Shown: piece by piece, positions 1 through 8,024 of the stretch | Layout of the letters: each line of letters begins with the position of its first letter | Position numbering within the stretch: the stretch's first letter is position 1 | DNA from: Pseudomonas salomonii | GTDB lineage: Bacteria; Pseudomonadota; Gammaproteobacteria; Pseudomonadales; Pseudomonadaceae | Reading direction: 5' to 3' | DNA length: 64,000 nt | Assembly (NCBI RefSeq): GCF_900107155.1 | Contig: NZ_FNOX01000001.1 | Coordinates: 124,001-188,000, forward strand | Program-made: the position numbers and the translations under genes | Notes under the pieces: model-generated | Databases searched by the model: none | Told to the model about the DNA's origin: nothing | What the model saw: only the letters and a program-made list of their open reading frames with translations

Positions 1-786
1 GCGATTGGCGAATGAGGTCGCCTCTTGGGGCGATGACCAGACATTGCAGACCATGCCGTTGTTGCAGCTGTCTTTGCTGATCGAGCCGGTGTCGCCGGCC
101 GCGCGTTTGTTCAGTAGGTTGTAACCCGCTTTGGTGACGTCACCGACAATGCGGATTGGCTTCTGGCCGGAACCTCCTGCTCGATCACCCCCAACCCAGG
201 TGACGCCATCGTTGCCACCTTTCTTTTCGACCTGCTCCACAGCCGACACTGCATCCGTGTTGGATGTCAGCGCCTGGCTCATTGCTTGACCTTCAGCGAG
301 CTTGCCCCAGCCCATTTGATTGCCGGCGATATCCGCCATTTTTTCGCCAATGGCCCTGCAGGTGCCCTTGGACCGGTCAAAGTCCAATCGAGCCTGCAAG
401 ATGCCATTCGTGATGAGGTTGTATAGCGCTGGGTTTGCACGTTGGAGGATCAAGGCTGGCAGCGAGGCGACGGCGCTGGTGGCGTTCTGCACCACCGAGC
501 TCATGATGTTTTGGAATCCAGAGGTGGCACCATTCAACTGGTTCTGCAGGGTGTTGCTCATGCTCATGTTTCCGCAGACCAGGTTGTTGTTCCAGCCACC
601 GCCGACGGAAATACTGTCCATGTTGCCGGCGCTCCCCATTGTCACGGCGTTCCCCCCGCCGATGTTGTAGAGCACGTCGTCGCCGATGACGCTGCCAGAG
701 GACGAGACATTGATTGGGTCAGCAGATTGAGCTACTGCGCTGCTAAAACAGCAGATGAGGCAGATCGCCAAGGGTGTCAGTTTCAT
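1..786 (-). CDS. ICE conjugation protein, PFL_4711 family (TIGR03755), 3'-truncated by window edge
   Basis: The reading frame opens at an ATG (784-786) and runs off the left edge, so about 262 residues are visible. It begins with a signal peptide (MKLTPLAICLICCFSSAVA) and continues with Gly/Asn/Ser-rich sequence including NAVTMGSAGN and a cysteine in NLVCGNMSMSN. This is the pattern of the exported PFL_4711-family ICE protein, which family knowledge places in the mating-pair formation apparatus. It is followed upstream on the same strand by the PFL_4710 and PFL_4709 genes, the standard order. The C-terminus is outside the window. Its exact biochemical role is not established. Confidence 0.85.
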   Translation of the reverse strand, partial: MKLTPLAICLICCFSSAVAQSADPINVSSSGSVIGDDVLYNIGGGNAVTMGSAGNMDSISVGGGWNNNLVCGNMSMSNTLQNQLNGATSGFQNIMSSVVQNATSAVASLPALILQRANPALYNLITNGILQARLDFDRSKGTCRAIGEKMADIAGNQMGWGKLAEGQAMSQALTSNTDAVSAVEQVEKKGGNDGVTWVGGDRAGGSGQKPIRIVGDVTKAGYNLLNKRAAGDTGSISKDSCNNGMVCNVWSSPQEATSFANR

Positions 787-808
787 GTGGTGCTCCGATC
801 ACTGAGGT

Positions 809-1750
809 TCATAGGAAGTCCGTACTGCCGAGAAAGGTCTGGCCACGACGTTGGCAGCACGAATACGGACGCCAGAGCGCCCAGGCGTATCCGCCGTCCT
901 GGGCATCGATATTGGGTGTGATGGTTGGAAATGTTGCGCAGGTGGGATTGAGCACCGGGGTCAGTTCCTGCCACTTACCGGTGGAGGCGTCACCTTCGCG
1001 CAGTGCTCCCGCTGGCCAGTAACCAGGGTAGGGTAGGGCAAGCATCGGTAGGTAGACATGGACCTGACCCAGTCGGGTGGTCACGTCACCGGCGCGCTGT
1101 GCAATTACGGCACCGGTCTTGTAGTCATCGACTTGATTAAGAAAACCACTGCGTGGATAGACATTCCCCCAGCTGCTTGCAGTGAGCAGGCTACCGACCT
1201 CACGCATCCCTGGGATGAGCGCCTCGGGGTATACAGCTTCAGGTACGCCGTACCGCCAGGCTATGGGGTCCAGGGTGCTGAGGAAGTAGGGGACAAGTGG
1301 TAACGTTGCGCCCTTGCAGACATAGCCAGAGGCGCTGGCGAACTGACTCAGTGCCGCACCACCAGGATGCCCGATCACGTCGGCTTCCTTGAACTTGATC
1401 ATGTTGTTTTCGGCGACGTGGTTGGTGGTGCCATCGTTACCTGCTTGAGCCATCGGGTTAGGTGTGCCGAGAGGCGACATCTCTATCCAGGGGTTCATCC
1501 CCGTATTAGAGTATGCAGACACCACGGCGTCCGGGACGTAGTGACGAACCTTGGTCGAAGTTTTGACCTTGCAGCCGAAGGGTGTGCAGAGCAGCCAATA
1601 GCAAATGCCGACGACTCTGTATTCCAGACAGGTCGGCGACAGCGTCGAAGCAATGATTGTGGCCGAAGTGATCGCAGCTGATGCGCTGAAGGACAAGCTG
1701 AAGGCGATGGCCAGTGACAGTGGGCGGATCGCTAAGCGTGAGCGTCTCAT
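809..1750 (-). CDS. ICE conjugation protein, PFL_4710 family (TIGR03756), TraU-like
   Basis: A 313-residue exported protein with an N-terminal signal peptide (LSLAIAFSLSFSASAA) and several cysteines (SPTCLEYRVVGICYW, PYSCCQRRGQ), consistent with disulfide-bonded periplasmic TraU-like subunits of conjugative secretion systems. It starts 4 nt inside the end of the preceding PFL_4709 gene (ATGA overlap at 1747-1750), indicating translational coupling, and ends 22 nt before the PFL_4711 start. The family is known to be needed for mating-pair assembly in F-like and MPF-G systems. The specific role here is inferred from homology and order. Confidence 0.88.
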   Translation of the reverse strand: MRRSRLAIRPLSLAIAFSLSFSASAAITSATIIASTLSPTCLEYRVVGICYWLLCTPFGCKVKTSTKVRHYVPDAVVSAYSNTGMNPWIEMSPLGTPNPMAQAGNDGTTNHVAENNMIKFKEADVIGHPGGAALSQFASASGYVCKGATLPLVPYFLSTLDPIAWRYGVPEAVYPEALIPGMREVGSLLTASSWGNVYPRSGFLNQVDDYKTGAVIAQRAGDVTTRLGQVHVYLPMLALPYPGYWPAGALREGDASTGKWQELTPVLNPTCATFPTITPNIDAQDGGYAWALWRPYSCCQRRGQTFLGSTDFL

Positions 1751-2178
1751 CGTGACAGGCTCCTAGCTCGATCAATCTGCGCTATGGCTTTTGCCACGTC
1801 CGCCTCCCCGTACACGACGTAGCGGCGGTCGACGACAACTGCGGGAATTTTTTCAACCCCCACACTCCAGGCATCTGTAATGCCCTGCTGTGCTTGAACC
1901 AGGTCGCTTTGCAGACGTTTGCCGGCTGGACTTGCCAAGTAACGCTGAATGGTTGCTTCAGCCTGGCGTTGATCGTTAGGAAGCTGTCGAGACAGCAGCT
2001 CTTCGAGGCGTTGCTGGTCGTCGAGACGAATGATACGCACGGCAGTAGGTGCGGATACAGGATGTGCCTGATCAGTGATGACCCATGTTTCAGCGTGCGC
2101 TGTGGCAGATAGGAGCGTCAAGGCCATGCAGGCAAGCCAAAGCCTCGTCGTGCGGGAAGGTTTATTGAAAGGGTTCAT
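1747..2178 (-). CDS. ICE conjugation protein, PFL_4709 family (TIGR03757)
   Basis: A 143-residue exported protein with signal sequence (LACMALTLLSATAHAETW). The mature part has the family hallmark of a thioredoxin-like segment without a CxxC, ending in KIPAVVVDRRYVVYGEADV, as in the DUF1525/PFL_4709 family that precedes TraU-like genes. It is the first gene of the three-gene group (PFL_4709-4710-4711). The start ATG at 2176-2178 follows a 9-bp inverted repeat at 2185-2207, so the group is probably transcribed from the region between it and the divergent umuDC operon. Confidence 0.87.
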   Translation of the reverse strand: MNPFNKPSRTTRLWLACMALTLLSATAHAETWVITDQAHPVSAPTAVRIIRLDDQQRLEELLSRQLPNDQRQAEATIQRYLASPAGKRLQSDLVQAQQGITDAWSVGVEKIPAVVVDRRYVVYGEADVAKAIAQIDRARSLSR

Positions 2179-2184
2179 CGCACC

Positions 2185-2207
2185 GTACCTGAAGTGGGTT
2201 CAGGTAC
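2185..2207. promoter_or_regulatory. Perfect 9-bp inverted repeat upstream of the PFL_4709 gene
   Basis: GTACCTGAA (2185-2193) and TTCAGGTAC (2199-2207) form a perfect inverted repeat with a 5-nt spacer, ending 6 nt before the PFL_4709 start codon region. It could be an operator for an ICE regulator or an RNA hairpin in the leader. No T-tract follows, so it is not a normal terminator. The function is inferred from position only. Confidence 0.45.
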
Positions 2208-2339
2208 AGGAAACCGGATGGCCGCGTTCAGTGCAGTAAGAAATAGGAGTTCGAGTGGTATGGGTTTTCGACAGCGCTCAATTCAGGTCGGAGGGCATTT
2301 GGTCGGCTCAAATTGACGTGACCTCCGCTGCGCAGTTAA

Positions 2340-2355
2340 CTGTGTATCCATACAG
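2340..2355 (+). promoter_or_regulatory. LexA (SOS) box of umuDC
   Basis: CTGTGTATCCATACAG matches the CTGT-N8-ACAG consensus of gamma-proteobacterial LexA boxes exactly. It lies 20 bp upstream of the umuD start, where it would block transcription until LexA self-cleaves after DNA damage. It indicates that the ICE-borne error-prone polymerase is part of the host SOS regulon. Confidence 0.9.
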
Positions 2356-2375
2356 TTATTGTTCAGGCCAGGTTT

Positions 2376-2804
2376 ATGAGCGTGACCCTTCTTGGTCCCA
2401 TTGCCAGTGGTGGGGTATCACTCCCGCTGTATTCCTCCCAGGTGTCTGCCGGTTTTCCATCGCCGGCAGCGGACCACCTTGAAAAATTGATTTCGCTCGA
2501 TGAGCTGTTTGAAATCCGAGCCCCCCACATGTACCTGGCCAAGATCCAAGGCGACAGCATGCAAGGCGCCGGGATTTTCAGCGGTGACCTGGTGTTGGTT
2601 GATCGAAGCAAAACGGCGCGGCATGGCGATATCGTCATTGCAGCACTCAATGCAGAGTGCGTGTGCAAGCGTCTGCACAAGCTGGATGATCAGGTGGTAC
2701 TGATGGCCGAAAATCCCAAATTTCCGCCCAGGTACGTCATGGAGGGGGACGAACTGGTGATATGGGGTGTGGTGAACTACAGCGTTCGCGACCATGCACG
2801 TTAG
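2376..2804 (+). CDS. umuD: UmuD-like SOS mutagenesis protein (RulA type)
   Basis: A 142-residue S24-family protein. After RecA-stimulated self-cleavage, UmuD' is the accessory subunit of DNA polymerase V. The probable cleavage site is Ala25-Gly26, the nucleophile is Ser61 in GDSMQGAG, and the general base is Lys98 in CVCKRL. These positions agree with E. coli UmuD (Ser60/Lys97). A LexA box stands 20 bp upstream. The gene overlaps umuC by 11 nt, the normal umuDC/rulAB arrangement. ICE- and plasmid-borne copies (rulAB) are common in Pseudomonas and often serve as insertion sites for other elements. Confidence 0.95.
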   Translation: MSVTLLGPIASGGVSLPLYSSQVSAGFPSPAADHLEKLISLDELFEIRAPHMYLAKIQGDSMQGAGIFSGDLVLVDRSKTARHGDIVIAALNAECVCKRLHKLDDQVVLMAENPKFPPRYVMEGDELVIWGVVNYSVRDHAR

Positions 2805-4092
2805 AACTGCGCTCTACGCGGGCTTGCCCGTGTTCGGCCTGGTAGATTGCAATCATTTCTACGGCGCCGTTGAGCGCGTTTTCCGGCCGGATCTGGCCCA
2901 CACGCCCATTGTTGTTCTCAGTAACAACGACGGGTGCGTGATCGCCCGTACTTACGACGCCAAACCTTACGTCAAAATGGGCGCGCCCTATTTCCAGATC
3001 AAGGACACGCTACGTCGGCACGGAATTGTGGCTTTCAGCAGCAATTACGCGCTGTACGGTCAAATGTCTGAAAGGGTGATGACCCTCATAGAATCAATGG
3101 TTTGCGACAGCGAAGTGTATTCCATAGACGAGATTTTCTGCGACCTCTCGGGGATGCCGGGCGACCTCACAGAGTTCGGGCGGACGATTCGGTCCAAGGT
3201 CCTAAAACACACAGGTATTCCCGTGGGTGTGGGCATTGCCCACACCAAAACCCTGGCCAAGTTGGCCAACCACACCGCGAAGCGTCTGCAGGCGCAAACA
3301 GGCGGCGTCGTGAATCTGTGCGACCCCTTTAAACGCGATTGGGTGTTGCGTAATACGGCCGTTGAAGAGGTGTGGGGCATTGGTCGACGTATGACGGCGC
3401 ACATGCATGCCCTGGGTATTCACACGGCCATGGACCTGGCCAAGGCCGACCCCGGGTTGCTCGGCCGTAAATTCAGTGTGGTGCTGGAGAAGACGGTGCG
3501 TGAACTCGCCGGCACGTCGTGCCTGGCCCTGGAAGATGCGGCGCCGGCCAAGCAGGAGATCTGCTGCAGCCGAATGTTTGGCGTGCGCCTCGAAACACTT
3601 GAGCCAATCAAGGAGGCGGTGGCCACCTACGCGCAGCGCGCCTCAGAAAAGCTGAGAGCCCAGCATTCGCTGTGCAAGAAGATCCGCGTGAGCATTCGCA
3701 CCGGCATGTTTAACCCGGACGAGGCACGTTACGCTAACGGCGTGCTGGTTGAGCTTCCCTATCCCACCAATGACGTACGCTTGATCACCAAGGAAGCCAC
3801 GCGGGCAGTGGAACGCCTGTTCCGGCCTGGGTTCCGATACAGCAAAGCCGAGGTGTTGCTGATGGATCTGCGTCAACCAGGTGAATTTACCGATGACCTA
3901 TTTGCGCACACACAGCCTGCCACGGCCGACAAGGTGATGAACGTCCTGGACGAAATCAATAACCGCTGGGGTCGAGGCACGCTGCGTACCGCCTCTGTGC
4001 CGGCGGCGCCGGCCTGGGCGATGCGCCGTGAGCTGAAAAGTCCGGGCTACACCACCAGGCTTGACCAGTTATGGACGGTAAATGCCAATTGA
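2794..4092 (+). CDS. umuC: UmuC-like Y-family DNA polymerase (RulB type)
   Basis: A 432-residue catalytic subunit of translesion polymerase V. The N-terminal palm is intact: VFGLVDCNHFYGAVERVF carries the first catalytic Asp, and YSIDEIFCDL (about residues 109-118) carries the second acidic pair SIDE. The C-terminal little-finger part is present and the length is typical (about 420-430). It starts inside the end of umuD, so translation is probably coupled. It appears full length, unlike many rulB genes that are interrupted by integrons or integrases. Confidence 0.95.
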   Translation: MHVRTALYAGLPVFGLVDCNHFYGAVERVFRPDLAHTPIVVLSNNDGCVIARTYDAKPYVKMGAPYFQIKDTLRRHGIVAFSSNYALYGQMSERVMTLIESMVCDSEVYSIDEIFCDLSGMPGDLTEFGRTIRSKVLKHTGIPVGVGIAHTKTLAKLANHTAKRLQAQTGGVVNLCDPFKRDWVLRNTAVEEVWGIGRRMTAHMHALGIHTAMDLAKADPGLLGRKFSVVLEKTVRELAGTSCLALEDAAPAKQEICCSRMFGVRLETLEPIKEAVATYAQRASEKLRAQHSLCKKIRVSIRTGMFNPDEARYANGVLVELPYPTNDVRLITKEATRAVERLFRPGFRYSKAEVLLMDLRQPGEFTDDLFAHTQPATADKVMNVLDEINNRWGRGTLRTASVPAAPAWAMRRELKSPGYTTRLDQLWTVNAN

Positions 4093-4119
4093 GGCATCGG
4101 ATCCGGAGGGAGTTTGTGT

Positions 4120-4653
4120 ATGTGCAGTCATTACGAAGCACCGTCGCCGCAGCGGGTGGCCGAGACATTCGGCGTTGAGCCGTTCGAGCAGGGTAAGTTG
4201 CAACTGTACCCAGGCTATATCGGGCCTTTCATTCGCTGTGCGGAGCACGTCGACGAGGAATCGCCTGCGTTGCTGGAAGCGCTGACAGGCGCGTTTGGGC
4301 TGATTCCGACCTGGAGCAAGGACACCAAAATCGTACGCAGCACCTACAATTGCCGATCGGAGACGGCCAGTCAAAAGCCGTCGTACCGCACGGCTTGGCG
4401 AAAGGCCCAGCACTGCATTATTCCTGCAGCGGCCATTTACGAACCAGACTGGCGAACGGGTAAACCGATTGCAACGCGGATTGTGCGGGCAGACGATGAG
4501 TTAATGGGTATTGCGGGCCTATGGGAGCAGTGGCGTGTTCCCGGTACCGGGGAGAAACTGCACAGCTTCACCATGCTGACCATCAATGCGGATGATCCAG
4601 GGGAGTTACCCTTTATTACTCCCAAAAGCGATTTAATTATCTTAAGCAATTGA
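4120..4653 (+). pseudogene. SRAP/HMCES (YedK-like) protein, C-terminally truncated
   Basis: SRAP proteins form a covalent thiazolidine link between Cys2 and abasic sites in single-stranded DNA. The start is the ATG at 4120, preceded by GGAGGG, because it places the required cysteine at position 2 (MCSHYEAP). Asn77 (YNCRSET) and Glu108 (AIYEPDW) of the active site are present. Sequence similarity stops after LTINADDP near 4600, and the frame continues into an unrelated AT-rich tail to a stop at 4653. The usual C-terminal segment with the catalytic His is therefore missing. It follows umuDC in an SOS-type operon. The protein is likely unstable or altered; the break marks the left edge of the defence island. 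Confidence 0.8.
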
Positions 4654-4853
4654 TAATTAGGAGATTATTTTTGGGGTAAAATTGGGAGATCCTGCTAGAT
4701 CTGAATCCTAGATCTTCGTCCCGAGCAACATTTGCATCGCAAGAAATTCTCTACTCTAAAATGGGCCGGCGGTCCGAAATGAGGAGTTCATTATTGCAGG
4801 TTTGAAACGATGGACAGGGCGGCTACCTACGCAGCTAACTGCGTAACTAGCTC

Positions 4854-4874
4854 CACCATTCCGATGCGTTGCTG
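4854..4874. repeat. 21-bp direct repeat, copy 1 (matches 6318-6338)
   Basis: These 21 bases recur identically at 6318-6338, inside the DUF2384 gene, in the same orientation. The flanks differ on both sides. The two copies bracket 1.44 kb that contains the HNH gene and gene remnants. This may be a duplication made when that segment inserted, or a leftover of a second DUF2384 gene copy. Confidence 0.6.
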
Positions 4875-4961
4875 GTCACGAATCTATCGCCCAAAAGTTA
4901 CACGTGCATAAAAGCAACCGTGCCGCTAGATTGGGCCCTTCGGGCTGGGGAGGACAAGCGG

Positions 4962-5603
4962 ATGTCACGAGGTGCAATTTTCTTTGCAGGGATGAACAAA
5001 ACACAGTTAAGAGCCTGCATCCGGTTACGCCTCAAAGAGCGGAAGCTTGAGGAGGTCTTTGCAGATGACCTGATCTCTGGCCTGATCGCCGAGAAGCATT
5101 ACTACTGCTCAGTCCACAAACTGCGCCCGAGCTATTTCCGGATGTCGTATCGACCAGGTGGCGGATATGACTTTTACGGCAGCTTTGATCCAAATGGATG
5201 GCATAAGGTGTCATGGTCTCAGTGCTTAGACCCTAGAGATCAGAACGACTGGATTGAATCCGCTCTGCGCTTGGCATCAACCCCCTTCTTATCTGCGCGA
5301 AGGCGCTCGTTTCCAATCTGCGAACGATGTGGCCTTCTTCCCTCTACTGAAGTGGATCACGTGAGCCCCGAATTTCAAGAGATAGCCCGTCAGGCAATTC
5401 GCAACATGCAGACGTTTGAATTTGATGCTGCATTCCGTGGCTTCAATTGGTGGAGCGAAGAGCCTTTCAGCCTATCCGCAGACAATTCAGCGCTCGTGTA
5501 TACCCTTGAGGCTCATCGGGGAGCGACGCTACAAGCCGTTTGCAAAGATTGTCATTTAAAAAACGCCGTTGACCGTAAGATTGCGACTAAGGGACTTAGC
5601 TAA
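4962..5603 (+). CDS. HNH-type nuclease-like protein with DUF3223-like N-terminus
   Basis: A 213-residue protein read from ATG 4962, chosen because GGAGG lies 8 nt upstream; longer starts have no ribosome site. The N-terminal 90 residues (ending FDPNGWHKVSWSQCL) resemble DUF3223 domains, an assignment made by eye. The C-terminal part has a CERCG pair, VDHVSPEF, and CKDCHLKN, the layout of a zinc-finger HNH nuclease (Cys4 zinc site around a DH motif). It is isolated on the plus strand at the left edge of the defence island, between two copies of a 21-bp repeat. A restriction or anti-phage nuclease is the natural guess but is inferred only from context. Confidence 0.6.
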   Translation: MSRGAIFFAGMNKTQLRACIRLRLKERKLEEVFADDLISGLIAEKHYYCSVHKLRPSYFRMSYRPGGGYDFYGSFDPNGWHKVSWSQCLDPRDQNDWIESALRLASTPFLSARRRSFPICERCGLLPSTEVDHVSPEFQEIARQAIRNMQTFEFDAAFRGFNWWSEEPFSLSADNSALVYTLEAHRGATLQAVCKDCHLKNAVDRKIATKGLS

Positions 5604-6140
5604 TGGGCTCAGGTAGCTCGCGGTTGCGGTCTGATTGGTGAACAACTGACGGTGCATTTCAGTCAGAATACCGTTGAGCAATTGTTTGACCAGATCTGGT
5701 CTAGAGTCATCTGTGACTTGGGCGATTTGGCTCTGGTAGGCCTTGACCAAACCGTGAACCAAGTCTTGAGCAAGCTGGCGGCTTCCCTGCTTCGAGGTGC
5801 CATCCATAACGACAAAAAAGCCTCGTGTCCCGTCTATTTGGGCAACTACAATGTCGTGGTTGGCTGCTCGCTTATGCTCTTACGGCTCTTGTTTGATATC
5901 TCATGCGGGCGCGCTCAGGCCCTTCATGCGTTGATGAACAAGTCTGGCGCGCCCAGGATTCGCCCGAACAGATCCTGAGATTTAAATTGCATAATCAATA
6001 CCGCTAGCCGACGCCCGCAGCCATCTAATCCCTGAGCTCTTCGCTGGCTTTACTGACTTCCGCCAATAGCTCTAGACATCCGTCGAGCAGGATGGTGATG
6101 TCCTCAATGTCTTTGTGATACGGGTCGCACTCTCAGCTGG
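5604..6140. other. Gene remnants, no intact gene
   Basis: No complete gene is supported here. On the minus strand, 5640-5879 translates as one coherent stretch (DIVVAQIDGTRGFFVVMDG, then a helical segment) that resembles the start of a PP2C-type phosphatase core, FVVxDG. It is stopped upstream at 5880 and its downstream frame changes at about 5640. A second minus-strand fragment at 6025-6132 encodes a helical tail (DITILLDGCLELLAEVSKA) with no start. Both look like leftovers of genes cut by rearrangement. The phosphatase idea is tentative. Confidence 0.35.
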
Positions 6141-6521
6141 CTAGTCCAGGTGCTCGATCCGCTTGTAGGTCTCGTAAAGTGCAATCATGTCGCCTTGAGC
6201 CATGACTTCCAGCGGCGATCGGCCGGCAAAAAACGGATTGTCGTTCTTGAAACCAGGGAAACCTCTCACGTTTGCCTGGTTGGAGAAGACCCTTCGCAGC
6301 GAAGCATGGATGCCCAGCACCATTCCGATGCGTTGCTGCTGATCTTGATCGAGCCGCTGACCTGCAGCAATGCCACGCGATACGCGACGGTAGGTCGCAG
6401 GCGAAATCCTGAGAATCCGGCACGCTTGACTGGGCGTGGCTTCCCAGGCGCCAATGATCCGCAAAGCCACCTTCAAACCGGTGATAGCTTGCTGTTCGCT
6501 AAGACGTTCACCACTGATCAT
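6141..6521 (-). CDS. Xre/MbcA/ParS-type antitoxin-like protein (DUF2384)
   Basis: A 126-residue protein. Residues about 25-75 contain a helix-turn-helix-like region (TPSQACRILRISPATYRRV), and the C-terminus carries the DUF2384 toxin-binding signature FFAGRSPLEVMAQGD followed by ALYETYKRIEHL. The ATG at 6519-6521 has AGGAG 7 nt upstream. In this family the next gene normally encodes a RES-domain NAD+-degrading toxin. Here only a fragment with no start follows, so the antitoxin appears orphaned. It may still act as a regulator or have lost its partner by deletion. Confidence 0.75.
   Translation of the reverse strand: MISGERLSEQQAITGLKVALRIIGAWEATPSQACRILRISPATYRRVSRGIAAGQRLDQDQQQRIGMVLGIHASLRRVFSNQANVRGFPGFKNDNPFFAGRSPLEVMAQGDMIALYETYKRIEHLD
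6318..6338. repeat. 21-bp direct repeat, copy 2 (matches 4854-4874)
   Basis: Identical to 4854-4874. This copy is inside the DUF2384 coding sequence, covering its QQRIGMV codons, so it is probably the original and the left copy the derived one. Confidence 0.6.
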
Positions 6522-6851
6522 GCTGTTCTCCTCTGCTGTGGGCAGTTTAACTTAGAGAGGCCCGCCTCAGCATGCGCCTCCACGGAAAAGGCGTCATTTT
6601 TGCGGCGAACAAGGAAAAGCAAATGGATAAACTCGGCTTGATGGCGATCTAGCACGAGGAAGGGGGTTAAGTTTGGCTTCAACGCATCGACACCTCGTAT
6701 TACCGCACCAACTGAATTCGTCCTGAATAACCATTTGCATGGAGTTGACTACCACATTTTATTTGATCATGACCGAAAGAGAACGACTATTGACTGACCC
6801 GGTGGATACTACAATAGATAGGGGCCAAATAATTCAGCAAAATACACGTCA
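6522..6851. other. Intergenic stretch without a supported gene
   Basis: About 330 bp between the DUF2384 gene and the 3' end of the Detocs-like operon. One plus-strand frame stays open for about 50 codons (roughly 6644-6800) but lacks a start codon and recognisable motif. The base composition shifts to AT-rich at about 6730, where the Detocs segment begins. Confidence 0.4.
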
Positions 6852-8024
6852 TCATAGAAACAGCCAAGCAATAAGCCCAACTAGTCCAATATATAAAAAC
6901 GGCTTTAGCAGTCCCATTAACTTAATAAGTATATCTATTAAATCCTCGCCAAAGAAATTCTCCCTTTCGTCAATTTGCGGAGGAAGTGACTCGGACAAAA
7001 TAATAGGCAGCCAATGTTTTTCCGCAAACGTTGGCTGGCCTGCTTTCGCTTCAAAATAAAGACTATGTCCACCGGAAAAAAACCGGTTGATAAAGTTGTG
7101 AGAGTTACTTCTACGAAAGCCTACCCGTCCTGCATCTCCTAAGCCTAACAATAATGACTTGGCCGCCACCAAAACAAAATCCAGCGTACCGCATTCATTA
7201 ACTGTGATCTCAGAGCTTTCTACAATGTGATTGAGACAGTATTTGTGAGGTAGTGGGCTGCCACATAAAATCACATGTTTGACAGGAGATAACAGCTTGT
7301 GATCTTTAAGTGCCTGCGATAATACGAGGCTACCAAAACTATGCGCGACAATGCTAATTTCTTTCTCAGAGTGTTCCTTTAGTATTTGTTTTACCTGGTC
7401 AGCCGCTTGTTTAGCTTTTCTATTCCTCAACCAAGGTATAGAAAATGAAAGCAAATCAAAAAAACCGTATTTTACCTCGACAGGAACAAATGAGCGGGAG
7501 TACTTTCTAACCTCTTCATTTAAGCCAGCTTGCCACTTCCCATGAGTTCGTATCCCGTGAATAGTCAAAAGAAGCTTATCTTTGCGAAGCTTACTTGCCT
7601 TTTGACTTGCGTGAACCAATATGCCTATCTGCTCTAAAATTGAATCTAGCCAGTCCTGACTATTTAGATGGGCCGGCAGCACTACCGATGCGATTCTATA
7701 GAAGTTTTCGCGATATACGCCTAGCTCACTTACGTCTGCCGTTAGGCCAATTACCAGCTTGGGACGTATATAATCTTTACCATTACTACATAAATCATCG
7801 ACCAAGCGAGAGCTTTGCAGTGCCTGTGGAACTCCACCAACCTTTTTTGGAATTACCACGTCCAATATCATTAGATCATACAGCTCGAGCAACTCGATAC
7901 GAGCTTTATCAGCCGTATCAGTATACCGTACATCTATATGAGAGCGGAGCTCACTATTAAAAAGCGCTTTCTTTATTAACTCAACTCGGCTAACCGAGTC
8001 ATCCACAACTAAAATCTTCAACAT
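6852..8024 (-). CDS. Detocs-type effector: receiver domain fused to alpha/beta hydrolase with C-terminal membrane helix (DtcC-like)
   Basis: A 390-residue protein starting at MLKILVVDDS (ATG 8022-8024), one nt inside the stop of the upstream receiver gene. Residues 1-130 are a response-regulator receiver with acidic pair Asp8/Asp9 and phospho-acceptor Asp55 (LMILDVVIP). Residues about 150-340 are an alpha/beta hydrolase: oxyanion segment LTIHGIRTHG and nucleophile elbow AHSFGS. The last 20 residues (FLYIGLVGLIAWLFL) form a membrane helix. In Detocs phage defence, DtcC carries the receiver and a toxic effector released by phosphorylation; hydrolase variants are known. Here the effector would act at the membrane, perhaps on lipids, which is inference. 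Confidence 0.8.
   Translation of the reverse strand: MLKILVVDDSVSRVELIKKALFNSELRSHIDVRYTDTADKARIELLELYDLMILDVVIPKKVGGVPQALQSSRLVDDLCSNGKDYIRPKLVIGLTADVSELGVYRENFYRIASVVLPAHLNSQDWLDSILEQIGILVHASQKASKLRKDKLLLTIHGIRTHGKWQAGLNEEVRKYSRSFVPVEVKYGFFDLLSFSIPWLRNRKAKQAADQVKQILKEHSEKEISIVAHSFGSLVLSQALKDHKLLSPVKHVILCGSPLPHKYCLNHIVESSEITVNECGTLDFVLVAAKSLLLGLGDAGRVGFRRSNSHNFINRFFSGGHSLYFEAKAGQPTFAEKHWLPIILSESLPPQIDERENFFGEDLIDILIKLMGLLKPFLYIGLVGLIAWLFL

Noticed and set aside
851..1303. Plus-strand open frames opposite the PFL_4710 gene
   Set aside because: They lie wholly within a well-supported minus-strand transfer gene, have no ribosome sites and no recognisable domains.
6644..6800. About 50-codon open frame on the plus strand before the Detocs-like operon
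   Set aside because: It has no start codon or motif and spans a change in base composition; it could be a gene fragment but cannot be supported.
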